This document shows positions 35,504 to 43,246 of a stretch of 64,000 nt of DNA, one piece after another (the stretch's first letter is position 1; every line of letters starts with the position of its first letter). A model generated the notes under the pieces. That model was not told where the DNA came from and ran no database searches. It worked only from the letters and a program-made list of their open reading frames with translations. This DNA is from Limnohabitans sp. (GTDB lineage Bacteria > Pseudomonadota > Gammaproteobacteria > Burkholderiales > Burkholderiaceae_C): NCBI GenBank assembly GCA_030158125.1, contig JAOATL010000019.1, positions 62,001-126,000 on the forward strand, read 5' to 3'. Both the position numbers and the translations under genes were made by a program.

Positions 35504-36843
35504 GCTGCCTCCAGTTCTTTTTGTGGTTCAAGTGTGTCGAGCAACAGTTTGTTCAAACCCTTGTCGTGCCACTTGATGGTGATGCCGCTCTTGCGCACCG
35601 TGATGCGCTCGACCAAGGTGTGAAGGACCTTGGCCTGCTCAGCCGGAAATAACTCTTCCCAGATCGCGTCGATGGACTGCAATGCTCCAACGGCATGCGT
35701 TTCTTCCACCGTGGGGCGCTGTGTGTTGACTTCACGAACCGCGTGGGCCAGCACCTCAGGTGAGCGCAGGATGCCACGCATCTTTTCAACCACCACCTGT
35801 TCGATCTCACCTGCAGGGATGCGGCAGATGTCGCAGCTTTCCTTGCCGATCTTGATCGAGTCGGTGTTGATGTAATAACGGTAGGTCTTGTTCTGCTTGC
35901 GCGTCCAGCCCGGCGTGAAGGCCCGTCCTTGCTCAGAAAACAGCAACCCCCGCAGCAGGGACGGCGCGCTGCCACGTCCGGCCAACCTGGCCTTGTTCAT
36001 GGGTGTGCCGTTTTTAAGGTGCGTCTGCACCGTATCCCAAAGCTCCTGGGTGATGATGCCGTCGTGCTCGCCAGGGAAGTGCTGTCCCTTGTAGGCCGCA
36101 ATGCCAATGTAGACCGGGTTGCTGAAAATCTTGTAGACCGCGCCCTTGGTGATCAGCTTGCCTTGGCGTTCGACGCCCTTGGAAGTTGTCCAGGACTTGG
36201 AGGTGACGCCGCGTTTGCGCAGGTCTTTGACGATGGTGGACATTGATGGCGTCGCAGCAAAGCGGGAGAACATCTCTTGGATGATGGCCGACTCGTGCGG
36301 ATTGGCCACCAGCTTGCGCTCCACCACGTCATAGCCCAGGGCGGGCATACCGCCCATCCAGATGCCTCGCTTGCGGGAGGCTGCGATCTTGTCGCGTACC
36401 CGCTCTCCGGACAGTTCGCGTTCAAACTGTGCAAAGGACAGCAGGATGTTGAGCGTCAACCGCCCCATGGAGGTGGTGGTGTTGAAGGACTGGGTGACCG
36501 ACACAAAGGTCACCTTGTACTGATCAAACAGTTCAACCAGTTTGGCAAAGTCGGCAAGCGATCGTGACAACCGATCGATCTTGTAGACCACGATGGTGTT
36601 CACCAGGCCCTTACGGACGTCTTCGAGCAGTCGCTTGATGGCCGGGCGTTCAAGCGTACCGCCGGAGAAGCCGCCGTCGTCGTACCGGTCCTTGAGCATC
36701 ATCCAGCCCTCAGACTTTTGGCTGGCAATGTAATTGGCGCAGGCGTCGTGCTGGGCATCCAGCGAGTTGAAGTTTTGGTCCAAGCCTTCTTCGGTGGACT
36801 TGCGGGTATAGATCGCGCACAGGACTTTAGGAGTGGCGGTCAT
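35500..36843 (-). CDS. Large serine recombinase (phage integrase)
   Basis: A 447-residue recombinase with the resolvase catalytic domain (catalytic serine S16 in IYTRKS, then KIDRLSRSLADF, and ERELSGERVRDKIAASR), a central Recombinase domain (RKRGIWMGGMPALGYD) and a zinc-ribbon region (ESCDICRIPAGEIE). It would cut and join attP and attB. It is translationally coupled to the DUF2924 gene upstream (TGATG) and the HTH gene downstream. This is the only integrase visible in the window and is the likely integrase of the adjacent prophage. Confidence 0.92.
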   Translation of the reverse strand: MTATPKVLCAIYTRKSTEEGLDQNFNSLDAQHDACANYIASQKSEGWMMLKDRYDDGGFSGGTLERPAIKRLLEDVRKGLVNTIVVYKIDRLSRSLADFAKLVELFDQYKVTFVSVTQSFNTTTSMGRLTLNILLSFAQFERELSGERVRDKIAASRKRGIWMGGMPALGYDVVERKLVANPHESAIIQEMFSRFAATPSMSTIVKDLRKRGVTSKSWTTSKGVERQGKLITKGAVYKIFSNPVYIGIAAYKGQHFPGEHDGIITQELWDTVQTHLKNGTPMNKARLAGRGSAPSLLRGLLFSEQGRAFTPGWTRKQNKTYRYYINTDSIKIGKESCDICRIPAGEIEQVVVEKMRGILRSPEVLAHAVREVNTQRPTVEETHAVGALQSIDAIWEELFPAEQAKVLHTLVERITVRKSGITIKWHDKGLNKLLLDTLEPQKELEAA

Positions 36844-37286
36844 CAGACGCTCCTTCCAGAAGACATGCCAAAAAAGGTCCAGCCGTTTCGGTTGGTGCCC
36901 GTGATCACCATGGCAATGCGCGAGATGGACTTGTAGCGCTGGCCTGCGTATTCAAAGTCATCGACGTGCACCACCACCTCGTGGCGCTGACCGTCCCACT
37001 CGCGAATCAGGCGGGTTCCGGCAAGGGGCCTGCCGTCCGTGCGGCGGCGGCGCACATCCGGCTTGCCGCCGTCGAGTTGTTCGCCCAGTTTCTCCAGGCG
37101 CTTGATGGTCTCGCGCCGCAGCCCGCCAAGGGCCAACTCCTGGATCCGGTAAGCCAGACGCGTTTCAAGGAAGCGCCGGTTAAACGGCGGTGGTTCGGTC
37201 AGAAACATTTCCCGCCACATCTGCTTGAGATCCGGGGTGGGCGAGGTCTTGAGGGCTGCAACGCGTGCAACGAGTGAGTCATTCAT
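36843..37286 (-). CDS. DUF2924 protein of the recombinase module
   Basis: A 147-residue protein matching DUF2924: LKQMWREMFLTEPPPFNRRFLETRLAYRIQEL, then a basic middle and GTRLIREWDGQRHEVVVHVDDFEYAGQRYKSIS near the end. DUF2924 genes are regularly found next to serine recombinases in prophages; the biochemical role is not established. The stop overlaps the recombinase start by one base, and the start overlaps the preceding 64-aa gene by 8 bases. Confidence 0.85.
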   Translation of the reverse strand: MNDSLVARVAALKTSPTPDLKQMWREMFLTEPPPFNRRFLETRLAYRIQELALGGLRRETIKRLEKLGEQLDGGKPDVRRRRTDGRPLAGTRLIREWDGQRHEVVVHVDDFEYAGQRYKSISRIAMVITGTNRNGWTFFGMSSGRSV

Positions 37287-37473
37287 GGGTGTTGTCCTTG
37301 GTAGTCAAAACACCTGCATGAACGCTCTCTTCGGTACGGTTAGCAAGTTGAGCTTCGCGTTTTTGGCGGTCCAGAAGGCGAATTGCGCCCTGGGCCAGGA
37401 TTGCGCCGATGACGGCCATCGGGCTTGGCTCGGCGGGCGTGGTTGGTGGTGGGGTGCGTTTTGGGGCGGTCAT
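37279..37473 (-). CDS. Small hypothetical protein ahead of DUF2924
   Basis: A 64-residue frame with a Pro/Thr-rich start, a hydrophobic stretch (MAVIGAILAQGAIRLLDRQ) and a charged tail. It overlaps DUF2924 by 8 bases and would be first in the minus-strand recombinase operon. No family recognised; a gene of this size at this position is common in such modules. Confidence 0.6.
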   Translation of the reverse strand: MTAPKRTPPPTTPAEPSPMAVIGAILAQGAIRLLDRQKREAQLANRTEESVHAGVLTTKDNTHE

Positions 37474-37546
37474 GAAGGTTCATACCGCCGCAGGGGGGTG
37501 TTTTTCTCAGGGCACTCGCTGTCGGACCGGCACGTTTACACCCCAC

Positions 37547-37582
37547 TTGCACAATCTTTTGCCGTTGCGCTATAATGCAACG
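37547..37582 (+). promoter_or_regulatory. Promoter with overlapping palindromic operator for the XRE gene
   Basis: TTGCAC at 37547 and TATAAT at 37571 are separated by 18 bases, a strong sigma-70 promoter. The -10 box is enclosed in a perfect inverted repeat CGTTGC-8 bases-GCAACG (37563-37582), placed to let a dimeric repressor block RNA polymerase. The XRE protein encoded just downstream is the obvious candidate. The transcript start would be near 37583. Confidence 0.75.
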
Positions 37583-37606
37583 ACGTAACGACAATCTAGG
37601 ACTTTC

Positions 37607-37885
37607 ATGAACCCATTTGGCACCTATGTGCGCACCAAGCGAGAGGAAGTCGGCATGACGCTGACCGAATTCGCTCGGCAACTGGAGATCAGTCCCGCCT
37701 ACTGGTCTCGCATCGAAACGGGGCGTGAAAACCCCCCGAAAGATGAACTGATCAAAAAAGCAGCAACCATCCTGGGCTTGAGCGAGGATGAGTTGTTCAT
37801 TGAGGCATCCCGTCTGCCCCCCGACATGCAAGAGGAAGTCGCCGAGGTCGTTCGTCTGTATCGTTCCATCAACAAGAAACCGTAA
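37607..37885 (+). CDS. XRE-family regulator
   Basis: A 92-residue protein with an N-terminal Cro/CI-type HTH (LTEFARQLEISPAYWSRIETGRENPP) and a short helical tail. It is followed 9 bases later by an ImmA/IrrE peptidase, a pairing known from ICEBs1 and many prophages, where the peptidase cleaves the repressor on induction. A palindrome covers its promoter -10 box, suggesting autorepression. It is likely a lysogeny regulator, though it lacks a long C-terminal domain. Confidence 0.9.
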   Translation: MNPFGTYVRTKREEVGMTLTEFARQLEISPAYWSRIETGRENPPKDELIKKAATILGLSEDELFIEASRLPPDMQEEVAEVVRLYRSINKKP

Positions 37886-37894
37886 GACCCGCCT

Positions 37895-38707
37895 ATGCCA
37901 GCCCTCAAACTGCACTACCGACATAACCACCGTTATGAGCCTCACTACACCAACCATGGAGACATCGAAAGGGTGGCTACTGAGGTTCGGAAGCAACTGG
38001 GGCTTTCAGACCGCCGCGCACTGACCATCGCAGACATTGCTGCGATCAACGAACTCAATGTCAATGGCGTGGCATACGATGTTTGGCTAGACCTTGAACA
38101 CCAGGTCCATGACGAACAGAAAAATCCGGTGTTTGGGGTTTTTGAGTTCACCCCAATCCATTCTGTCGATGCCGTGTCGGTAAGCGTATCCCCAGCGGGC
38201 TCAGGCATGAGCGAGGAACTGCGCTTATCAACCTTGGCGCATGAGATGGGCCACGCAATTTTTGATGGTCCAGCACTTGTGTCTCACCACCAGAATCAGC
38301 CCCTGGCGGATTTGATGCAAGAAGGTACCGTTCGCGCATTCAGGCTGGTGACGGAAACACAAACCCAATTGCAAAAAGCCGACAACCTTCTGCCATCCCA
38401 TATTCGATTTGCAGAACTTCGCGCCAATGAATTCATGGGTTCGCTCCTTGTGCCTCGAGAACTGTTGTGGGACGCGGTGATGGAAGAAGCGCCCAAGCAC
38501 GCGCTTGAAATCCGTTACGGTGAAGACACTCTGTTTGCAGAGACTCCAGACGGTGAAAAAAAGATCGTCTGGTCTGAAGTCACCTACGACATGGACTGTT
38601 GGTCGTTTACACGCGTCTTGGCTCCGCACTTTGGGGTCAGTCCAGCATTCATTGAAGTGCGCATGATGCGCTACGGAATGATTCCGTCGGAGAACAAGGC
38701 TAACTGA
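37895..38707 (+). CDS. ImmA/IrrE-family metallopeptidase
   Basis: A 270-residue protein with the zinc protease motif HEMGH at 116-120 (STLAHEMGHAIFD) and an ImmA/IrrE domain. In studied systems this peptidase cleaves the partner XRE repressor when DNA damage or another signal is sensed, switching on phage or ICE genes. It is coupled to the XRE gene with a 9-base gap and ends before a clear terminator. The C-terminal third (IRYGEDTLFAETPDGEKKIVW) may be a sensor region. Confidence 0.9.
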   Translation: MPALKLHYRHNHRYEPHYTNHGDIERVATEVRKQLGLSDRRALTIADIAAINELNVNGVAYDVWLDLEHQVHDEQKNPVFGVFEFTPIHSVDAVSVSVSPAGSGMSEELRLSTLAHEMGHAIFDGPALVSHHQNQPLADLMQEGTVRAFRLVTETQTQLQKADNLLPSHIRFAELRANEFMGSLLVPRELLWDAVMEEAPKHALEIRYGEDTLFAETPDGEKKIVWSEVTYDMDCWSFTRVLAPHFGVSPAFIEVRMMRYGMIPSENKAN

Positions 38708-38726
38708 ACCGGGCCGAACAACAGCG

Positions 38727-38749
38727 GGCACCTGCGGGTGCCTTTTCTT
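38727..38749 (+). terminator. Intrinsic terminator after the XRE/ImmA unit
   Basis: GGCACC-TGCG-GGTGCC followed by TTTTCTT. It separates the regulator pair from the early prophage genes. Confidence 0.8.
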
Positions 38750-38795
38750 GAACTGTATCGTTAACCATTGACTAAACGCGCAAAGGCAAAAGAAG

Positions 38796-39371
38796 ATGAA
38801 AAACCAAACCATTGACCAAACCTACCTCGATGCCGCGCTGGCTGCAGCGGCAACCCGGACTTACCGCCTCGCAGCCCGCTTGGGACTTCCCAGCGCGGAC
38901 AGGGAAGACATGCAGCAAGAATTGCTGCTTGACTTGCTTGAACGGGCTCCAGATTTTGATCCGCAACGCGCCTGCGCCAACACGTACACCGGCGTTGTCT
39001 CCCAGCACCGCGCCGTCGAGGTGCTCGATGCGCTGATGAAGGACCGCGCGCGCATGTGCTTCTTCTCGGGAGGCAGTGAAGCGGCCAATGACCCGCAGAT
39101 GGGGGGGCCTGATCAGAACTTAGACGACACCGTGGTGCCCATGTGGGCTGACGAAAAAGATTTGATCGGTGACCACATGGCTTTGCTGGATCTGGATAAA
39201 GCCCGCAAGTACATGAACGATGAGCAACTCGATTTCTTCGATTTGCTTGATGCCCACCTCGACCTCTCCAGTGCATGCAAAGCCAGTGGCGTATCCAGTG
39301 CCACGTTTTATCGCCGCGTCAATGAAATGCAAATGCACCTTCGAATGTTCGGTTTCAGGTTGGCGGCGTAA
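38796..39371 (+). CDS. Sigma-70-like phage protein
   Basis: A 191-residue protein with a sigma region 2-like N-terminal part (LGLPSADREDMQQELLLDLLE) and a C-terminal HTH resembling region 4 (LSSACKASGVSSATFYRRVNEM). Phage-encoded proteins of this form are often annotated as sigma factors and could direct RNA polymerase to phage promoters, but this is untested. It is the first gene after the terminator that follows ImmA. The 180 bases after it hold a 7-bp palindrome (CAGGCCA/TGGCCTG) and no convincing gene. Confidence 0.65.
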   Translation: MKNQTIDQTYLDAALAAAATRTYRLAARLGLPSADREDMQQELLLDLLERAPDFDPQRACANTYTGVVSQHRAVEVLDALMKDRARMCFFSGGSEAANDPQMGGPDQNLDDTVVPMWADEKDLIGDHMALLDLDKARKYMNDEQLDFFDLLDAHLDLSSACKASGVSSATFYRRVNEMQMHLRMFGFRLAA

Positions 39372-39551
39372 GCCCAATGCCACAGGCCAAAGTGGCCTGA
39401 GAAAAAACATGACCTCGACCAGTAAGAACCTACATATCGCGTGAAAAGCAACGAGCAGTGAGCTCCGCCATCAGCGCGATTCCAAGAGACGGCAGCACCA
39501 CCCGGTCGGGTTGTGCAAGCCAATTGATCAACACGCTGATGGAGCCTGCAA

Positions 39552-39974
39552 TTGTTAGCACCTACAAAATTTCTCGAAATCACCCAGGCCCACCTGGGCT
39601 TGCCACCGGACCCAATGCCGCTCGTGCAAGAGCGCAAGGTTTACGTACCCACTATTTCCTTGAGTGAGGCAAACCTGTGCGACTGGATTGCCAGTGCATC
39701 TGTGGGGCAAGCCATTCTTTATCACGAGGGCTTGTTACTGCGGGATCGCTCTGAGATTAGCAGTGACCGCTCCACCAAAGAGCGCGCACGCATTCATGCC
39801 GTCGCGCGCAGAGCCTGGATCGCTTGCGAATTCGGTCTCGTGCATCTTTTTAGCCAGCGTATTTCAGATAGCAACTACCGGTATCTGGCCATACGAACGA
39901 GCAGTTCCCTAAAGCCACCAGAAATTCGCGCTCGATTGCGCACCGCACAACCCGCCCCCCGTAAAGCCCATTGA
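39552..39974 (+). CDS. Conserved phage protein, unknown function
   Basis: A frame of 140 residues opening at a TTG (MLAPTKFLEITQAHLGL); an ATG at 39615 is a possible later start. The middle reads ASVGQAILYHEGLLLRDRS, then RAWIACEFGLVHLFSQR and a YRYLAIR ending, a pattern often met in prophages of this order but without known role. The next gene starts 13 bases downstream. Confidence 0.65.
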   Translation: MLAPTKFLEITQAHLGLPPDPMPLVQERKVYVPTISLSEANLCDWIASASVGQAILYHEGLLLRDRSEISSDRSTKERARIHAVARRAWIACEFGLVHLFSQRISDSNYRYLAIRTSSSLKPPEIRARLRTAQPAPRKAH

Positions 39975-39987
39975 AAGAGAGATACAG

Positions 39988-40512
39988 ATGATCGCCACCC
40001 CCGCCATCCTGGACGAAATCGGCCAGCTTTCCATGGCAGAGCTTGATGCTTTGCCACTTGCTGAACTGGACGACCTGATCAGGCAAGTCAGTGAAGTTCG
40101 TGACACCGCTCGACACTACGAAGCGGCGCTGCACTCAGCGCTGAACAATCGTTTTGCACAACAGGCCCAGCAGCTTCGCCAAGAGGCAGGCAAGTCCACC
40201 GGCACGGTGCGCTTTGAGGTCGACGGCTACTTGGTCGTCGCCGATTTGCCCAAACGCCCTGAATACAACCAGGTCAAGCTCAAAGAAGCCGTGGAAGCCC
40301 TGCGCAAGTGGGGCGAGGACCCAGAGAACTATGTCGGCATCGAAATCAAAGTCGCCGAGTCCAAGTACACCGCCTGGCCACCCGGTATCCGCGATCTGTT
40401 CGAGCCTGCACGCACGGTCAAAACCGGCAAGCCCAGTTACAAGCTCGAGCAAATCAAGTCTGGCGTCATTCCAGATGCTGCCAACGACAGTCACTTTGGT
40501 GGGGGTGTGTGA
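39988..40512 (+). CDS. Phage early protein, unknown function
   Basis: A 174-residue protein with a helical, acidic first half (LSMAELDALPLAELDDLIRQV) and a second half that mentions VRFEVDGYLVVADLPKRPEYN. The stop overlaps the start of the RecA-like ATPase by one base, so it belongs to the recombination block. It may assist the ATPase or the nuclease; no family is certain. Confidence 0.7.
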   Translation: MIATPAILDEIGQLSMAELDALPLAELDDLIRQVSEVRDTARHYEAALHSALNNRFAQQAQQLRQEAGKSTGTVRFEVDGYLVVADLPKRPEYNQVKLKEAVEALRKWGEDPENYVGIEIKVAESKYTAWPPGIRDLFEPARTVKTGKPSYKLEQIKSGVIPDAANDSHFGGGV

Positions 40513-41306
40513 TGGCCATTTCACTTGCACAACTCACCCGCGCCAATACGCCCAAGCCACCCCGTATTCTGATTCACGGTGTTGCAGGCGTTGGTAAAAC
40601 CACCTTCGCCGCAGAAGCCAGCAAACCTGTGTTCGTACAAACGGAAGACGGTCTGGGAACAATTCCGGCAGCCAACTTCCCGCTGGCACGCACGTTTGAG
40701 GAAGTCCTTGAGTCACTGGCCTCGCTCTACACCGAAGACCATGACTTCAAAACCGTGGTCATTGACAGCGTTGACTGGCTCGAGCCCTTAGTTTGGGGCA
40801 AGGCCTGCCGCGACAACGGCTGGGGATCGATTGAAGACGCCGGGTACGGCAAAGGCTACGTGGCCGCTTTGAGCCTATGGCGTCAGTACATCGACGGCCT
40901 GAACGCACTGCGTGACGACCGTGGCATGACCGTTGTGCAAATCGCGCACACCGACATCAAGCGTTTTGACTCGCCTGAGCACGACCCCTACGACCGGTAC
41001 GTCATCAAGTTGCACACCCGCGCAGCGGCGCTGATGCAAGAGCACTCCGACATCGTGCTGTTTGCCAACTACCGCATCTCCACCGTGAAGGCCGATGTCG
41101 GCTTCAACAAAAAAGTAAACCGCGCCATGGGCTCGGGCGAGCGGGTGATTCACACCGCCGAGCGCCCAGCCTTTTTGGCTAAGAACCGCTATGGCCTTCC
41201 AGAGACCCTGCCACTGGACTGGCAGTCCTTTGCCCAGGCCATGCCCGATGTGATCAAGCCCATGTTGATCGCCAACCCAGTCACCCCCACCAACCCAACC
41301 ACCTGA
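40512..41306 (+). CDS. RecA-like phage ATPase (Sak4-type)
   Basis: A 264-residue ATPase beginning at the ATG at 40512, not at the track start 40308. The Walker A is LIHGVAGVGKTTFAAEA and the Walker B TVVIDSVDW. Proteins of this AAA type next to DUF669 act as Sak4-like single-strand annealing or RecA-core recombinases in phage DNA replication. The one-base overlap with the previous gene indicates coupling. The exact subfamily is inferred from the neighbours. Confidence 0.82.
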   Translation: MAISLAQLTRANTPKPPRILIHGVAGVGKTTFAAEASKPVFVQTEDGLGTIPAANFPLARTFEEVLESLASLYTEDHDFKTVVIDSVDWLEPLVWGKACRDNGWGSIEDAGYGKGYVAALSLWRQYIDGLNALRDDRGMTVVQIAHTDIKRFDSPEHDPYDRYVIKLHTRAAALMQEHSDIVLFANYRISTVKADVGFNKKVNRAMGSGERVIHTAERPAFLAKNRYGLPETLPLDWQSFAQAMPDVIKPMLIANPVTPTNPTT

Positions 41307-41328
41307 AATTGAAATAGGAGAAAACACC

Positions 41329-41841
41329 ATGGCTTCATTCGGACAAACTTTCGACGCATCCTCAGTTGAACCCAGCAGCGGCTACGAAGTCCTGCCACCC
41401 GGTAAATACCTCGCCCAAATTGTTGCAAGCGAAATGCGTGCAACCAAAGACGGCATGGGCCAGTACCTCTACCTTGAGGTGGATGTCATTGAGGGGCAGT
41501 ACGCAGGGCGCAAGCTCTTTGACCGCCTGAACCTCATCAACGCAAATGCGGATGCCGTGCAAATCGCACAGCGCACGCTGTCCTCCATCTGCCGTGCCGT
41601 GGGTAAGTTGCAGGTCGGTAATTCCGAGCAATTGCACCTCATCCCCTTGATCGCGGATGTGCGTGTGAGACCTCCGAAGGGCATGTACGGCGAGAGCAAC
41701 TCGGTCCGCTACCTGCCACGCGGCGGCCAGGCTGCAAACGCACCTACTTTCAGCACCGGTCCTGCCAATCCGCCAGTGCGTCCTGCCGTGGCGACAGCAA
41801 CGCCCGCCGCCAACGGACTGCCCTGGAAGCGTCAGGCCTGA
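41329..41841 (+). CDS. DUF669 protein, presumed single-strand DNA-binding protein
   Basis: A 170-residue protein with the DUF669 pattern (LPPGKYLAQIVASEMRATKDGMGQ, then LFDRLNLINAN). The C-terminal part is disordered, Pro/Ala-rich, and ends LPWKRQA, like the protein-binding tails of SSB proteins. DUF669 proteins replace SSB in many phages and work with Sak4-type ATPases, which is exactly its upstream neighbour here. Confidence 0.85.
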   Translation: MASFGQTFDASSVEPSSGYEVLPPGKYLAQIVASEMRATKDGMGQYLYLEVDVIEGQYAGRKLFDRLNLINANADAVQIAQRTLSSICRAVGKLQVGNSEQLHLIPLIADVRVRPPKGMYGESNSVRYLPRGGQAANAPTFSTGPANPPVRPAVATATPAANGLPWKRQA

Positions 41842-41852
41842 GGTCCAACTGC

Positions 41853-42254
41853 ATGCACGAACACTTCACATTGCATCAAGGTACGCCCGAGGCGGTGCAC
41901 CTGCCGGACTCTGCGCAGGGCTGTCGGGAGCGAATGGCTGCGCTGCAAGGCGAGATTGCTTCCATTCGTATTCAGATCGCAACGACTGACATTCGGCGGC
42001 AAACAGAGAAGAAGACGCTTGATGCTGCCTGGTTCCATCGCGCCAAAACCGCGCTGCGTTTAAAGCAGCAGGAGCTGGCGCAGGTGACTGTGCATCTTGC
42101 GACCTTTGATAAACGCGCTGCGCCCAATCACCGTGATGCCTTCAAAGACACCTTGATTGAAGTGGTGCGTGAAAACTGCAATGACCAAGAGTGGGCGGGC
42201 CTGGTGCAGCGTGCGCGTGACTTACACGCGAGCCAAGGAGGAAACCATGGCTGA
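41853..42254 (+). CDS. Phage early protein with coiled-coil, unknown function
   Basis: A 133-residue protein whose centre is a predicted coiled coil (MAALQGEIASIRIQIATTDIRRQTEKK) followed by a helical tail. It overlaps the start of the nuclease gene by 8 bases and so belongs to the recombination block. No family recognised. Confidence 0.7.
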   Translation: MHEHFTLHQGTPEAVHLPDSAQGCRERMAALQGEIASIRIQIATTDIRRQTEKKTLDAAWFHRAKTALRLKQQELAQVTVHLATFDKRAAPNHRDAFKDTLIEVVRENCNDQEWAGLVQRARDLHASQGGNHG

Positions 42255-43200
42255 ACTGCCCGTCATCACAAGCCTTACCCGCGAGGCCATCTTCTCTGGC
42301 TATGAAGCAGATGCCAGTGATGGGTTTCGCAGCCACCTTGGCGCGTCCCTCATTGGCAAGGAATGCGAACGTGCGCTTTGGTACGACTTTCGCTGGGTCA
42401 CGCGCAGCAAGCACCCAGGACGGTTGTTGCGCTTGTTTGAAACCGGCCAACTCGAGGAAGCACGTCTGGTGCTGAACCTGCGGCGCACCGGCGCGACCGT
42501 ACTCGAAGTTGATCCTGAGACCGGGCGTCAATTTCGGGTGCAGGCCCATGGCGGCCACTTTGGGGGCTCGCTTGACGGTCTTGCCATCAATTTGCTTGAA
42601 GCACCCAAAGCCTGGCATGTGCTGGAGTTCAAGACGCACTCCAACAAGAGCTTTGGCGATCTGGTGGCCAAGAAGGTGCGCGAGTCCAAGCCGCAGCACT
42701 TTGCCCAGATGCAAATCTACATGCACCTGATGGGCATTACCCGATCGATGTACTTGGCTGTGAACAAGGACACCGATGACCTGTATGTCGAACGCGTGGA
42801 GGCAGATGTCACTTATGCGGAACTTCTTCTGGAAAAAGCCCGGCGAATCATCTTTGCCCAAACACCACTGCCACGCATCAGCGAAGAGCCAAGTTGGTAT
42901 CAGTGCCGCATGTGTGACCACGCACCGGTTTGCCATGCAAGTGGCAACAGCGTGGTGGCACCTGCGATCAATTGCCGTACTTGCCTGCACTCAACACCCG
43001 TGGATGGTGGTTGGCATTGCGACCGGCATCAAAAGCGCCTGACCGAAGTAGATCAGCGCAGCGGCTGTGAGCAGCACCTGTATTTGCCACCACTTGTTCC
43101 TGCTACGCAAGTCGATGCGGGTGACGACTGGGTTGACTACGAATTTACCAACGGTGTTCGCTGGCGCGATGCCGGTTTGAACAAGCACGCCGCCAACTGA
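42247..43200 (+). CDS. RecB/Cas4-type PD-(D/E)XK nuclease
   Basis: A 317-residue protein from the ATG at 42247 (the track start lies in the previous gene). Active-site residues are in GGSLDGLAINLL and VLEFKTH, the D...ExK pattern of the superfamily. A C-terminal cysteine set, CRMCDHAPVC, resembles the iron-sulfur cluster ligands of RecB/AddB/Cas4 nucleases. It probably works as the exonuclease of the phage recombination system with the Sak4-like ATPase and DUF669 protein. Confidence 0.85.
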   Translation: MAELPVITSLTREAIFSGYEADASDGFRSHLGASLIGKECERALWYDFRWVTRSKHPGRLLRLFETGQLEEARLVLNLRRTGATVLEVDPETGRQFRVQAHGGHFGGSLDGLAINLLEAPKAWHVLEFKTHSNKSFGDLVAKKVRESKPQHFAQMQIYMHLMGITRSMYLAVNKDTDDLYVERVEADVTYAELLLEKARRIIFAQTPLPRISEEPSWYQCRMCDHAPVCHASGNSVVAPAINCRTCLHSTPVDGGWHCDRHQKRLTEVDQRSGCEQHLYLPPLVPATQVDAGDDWVDYEFTNGVRWRDAGLNKHAAN

Positions 43201-43246
43201 ATCCCCAACCGCAAACCTAAACGCAATTGAAAAAGGAGTCCCTGTC

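Noticed and set aside
39458-39667. 69-residue ORF after the sigma-like gene
   Set aside because: It overlaps the conserved frame starting at 39552 and its second half is that gene read out of frame.
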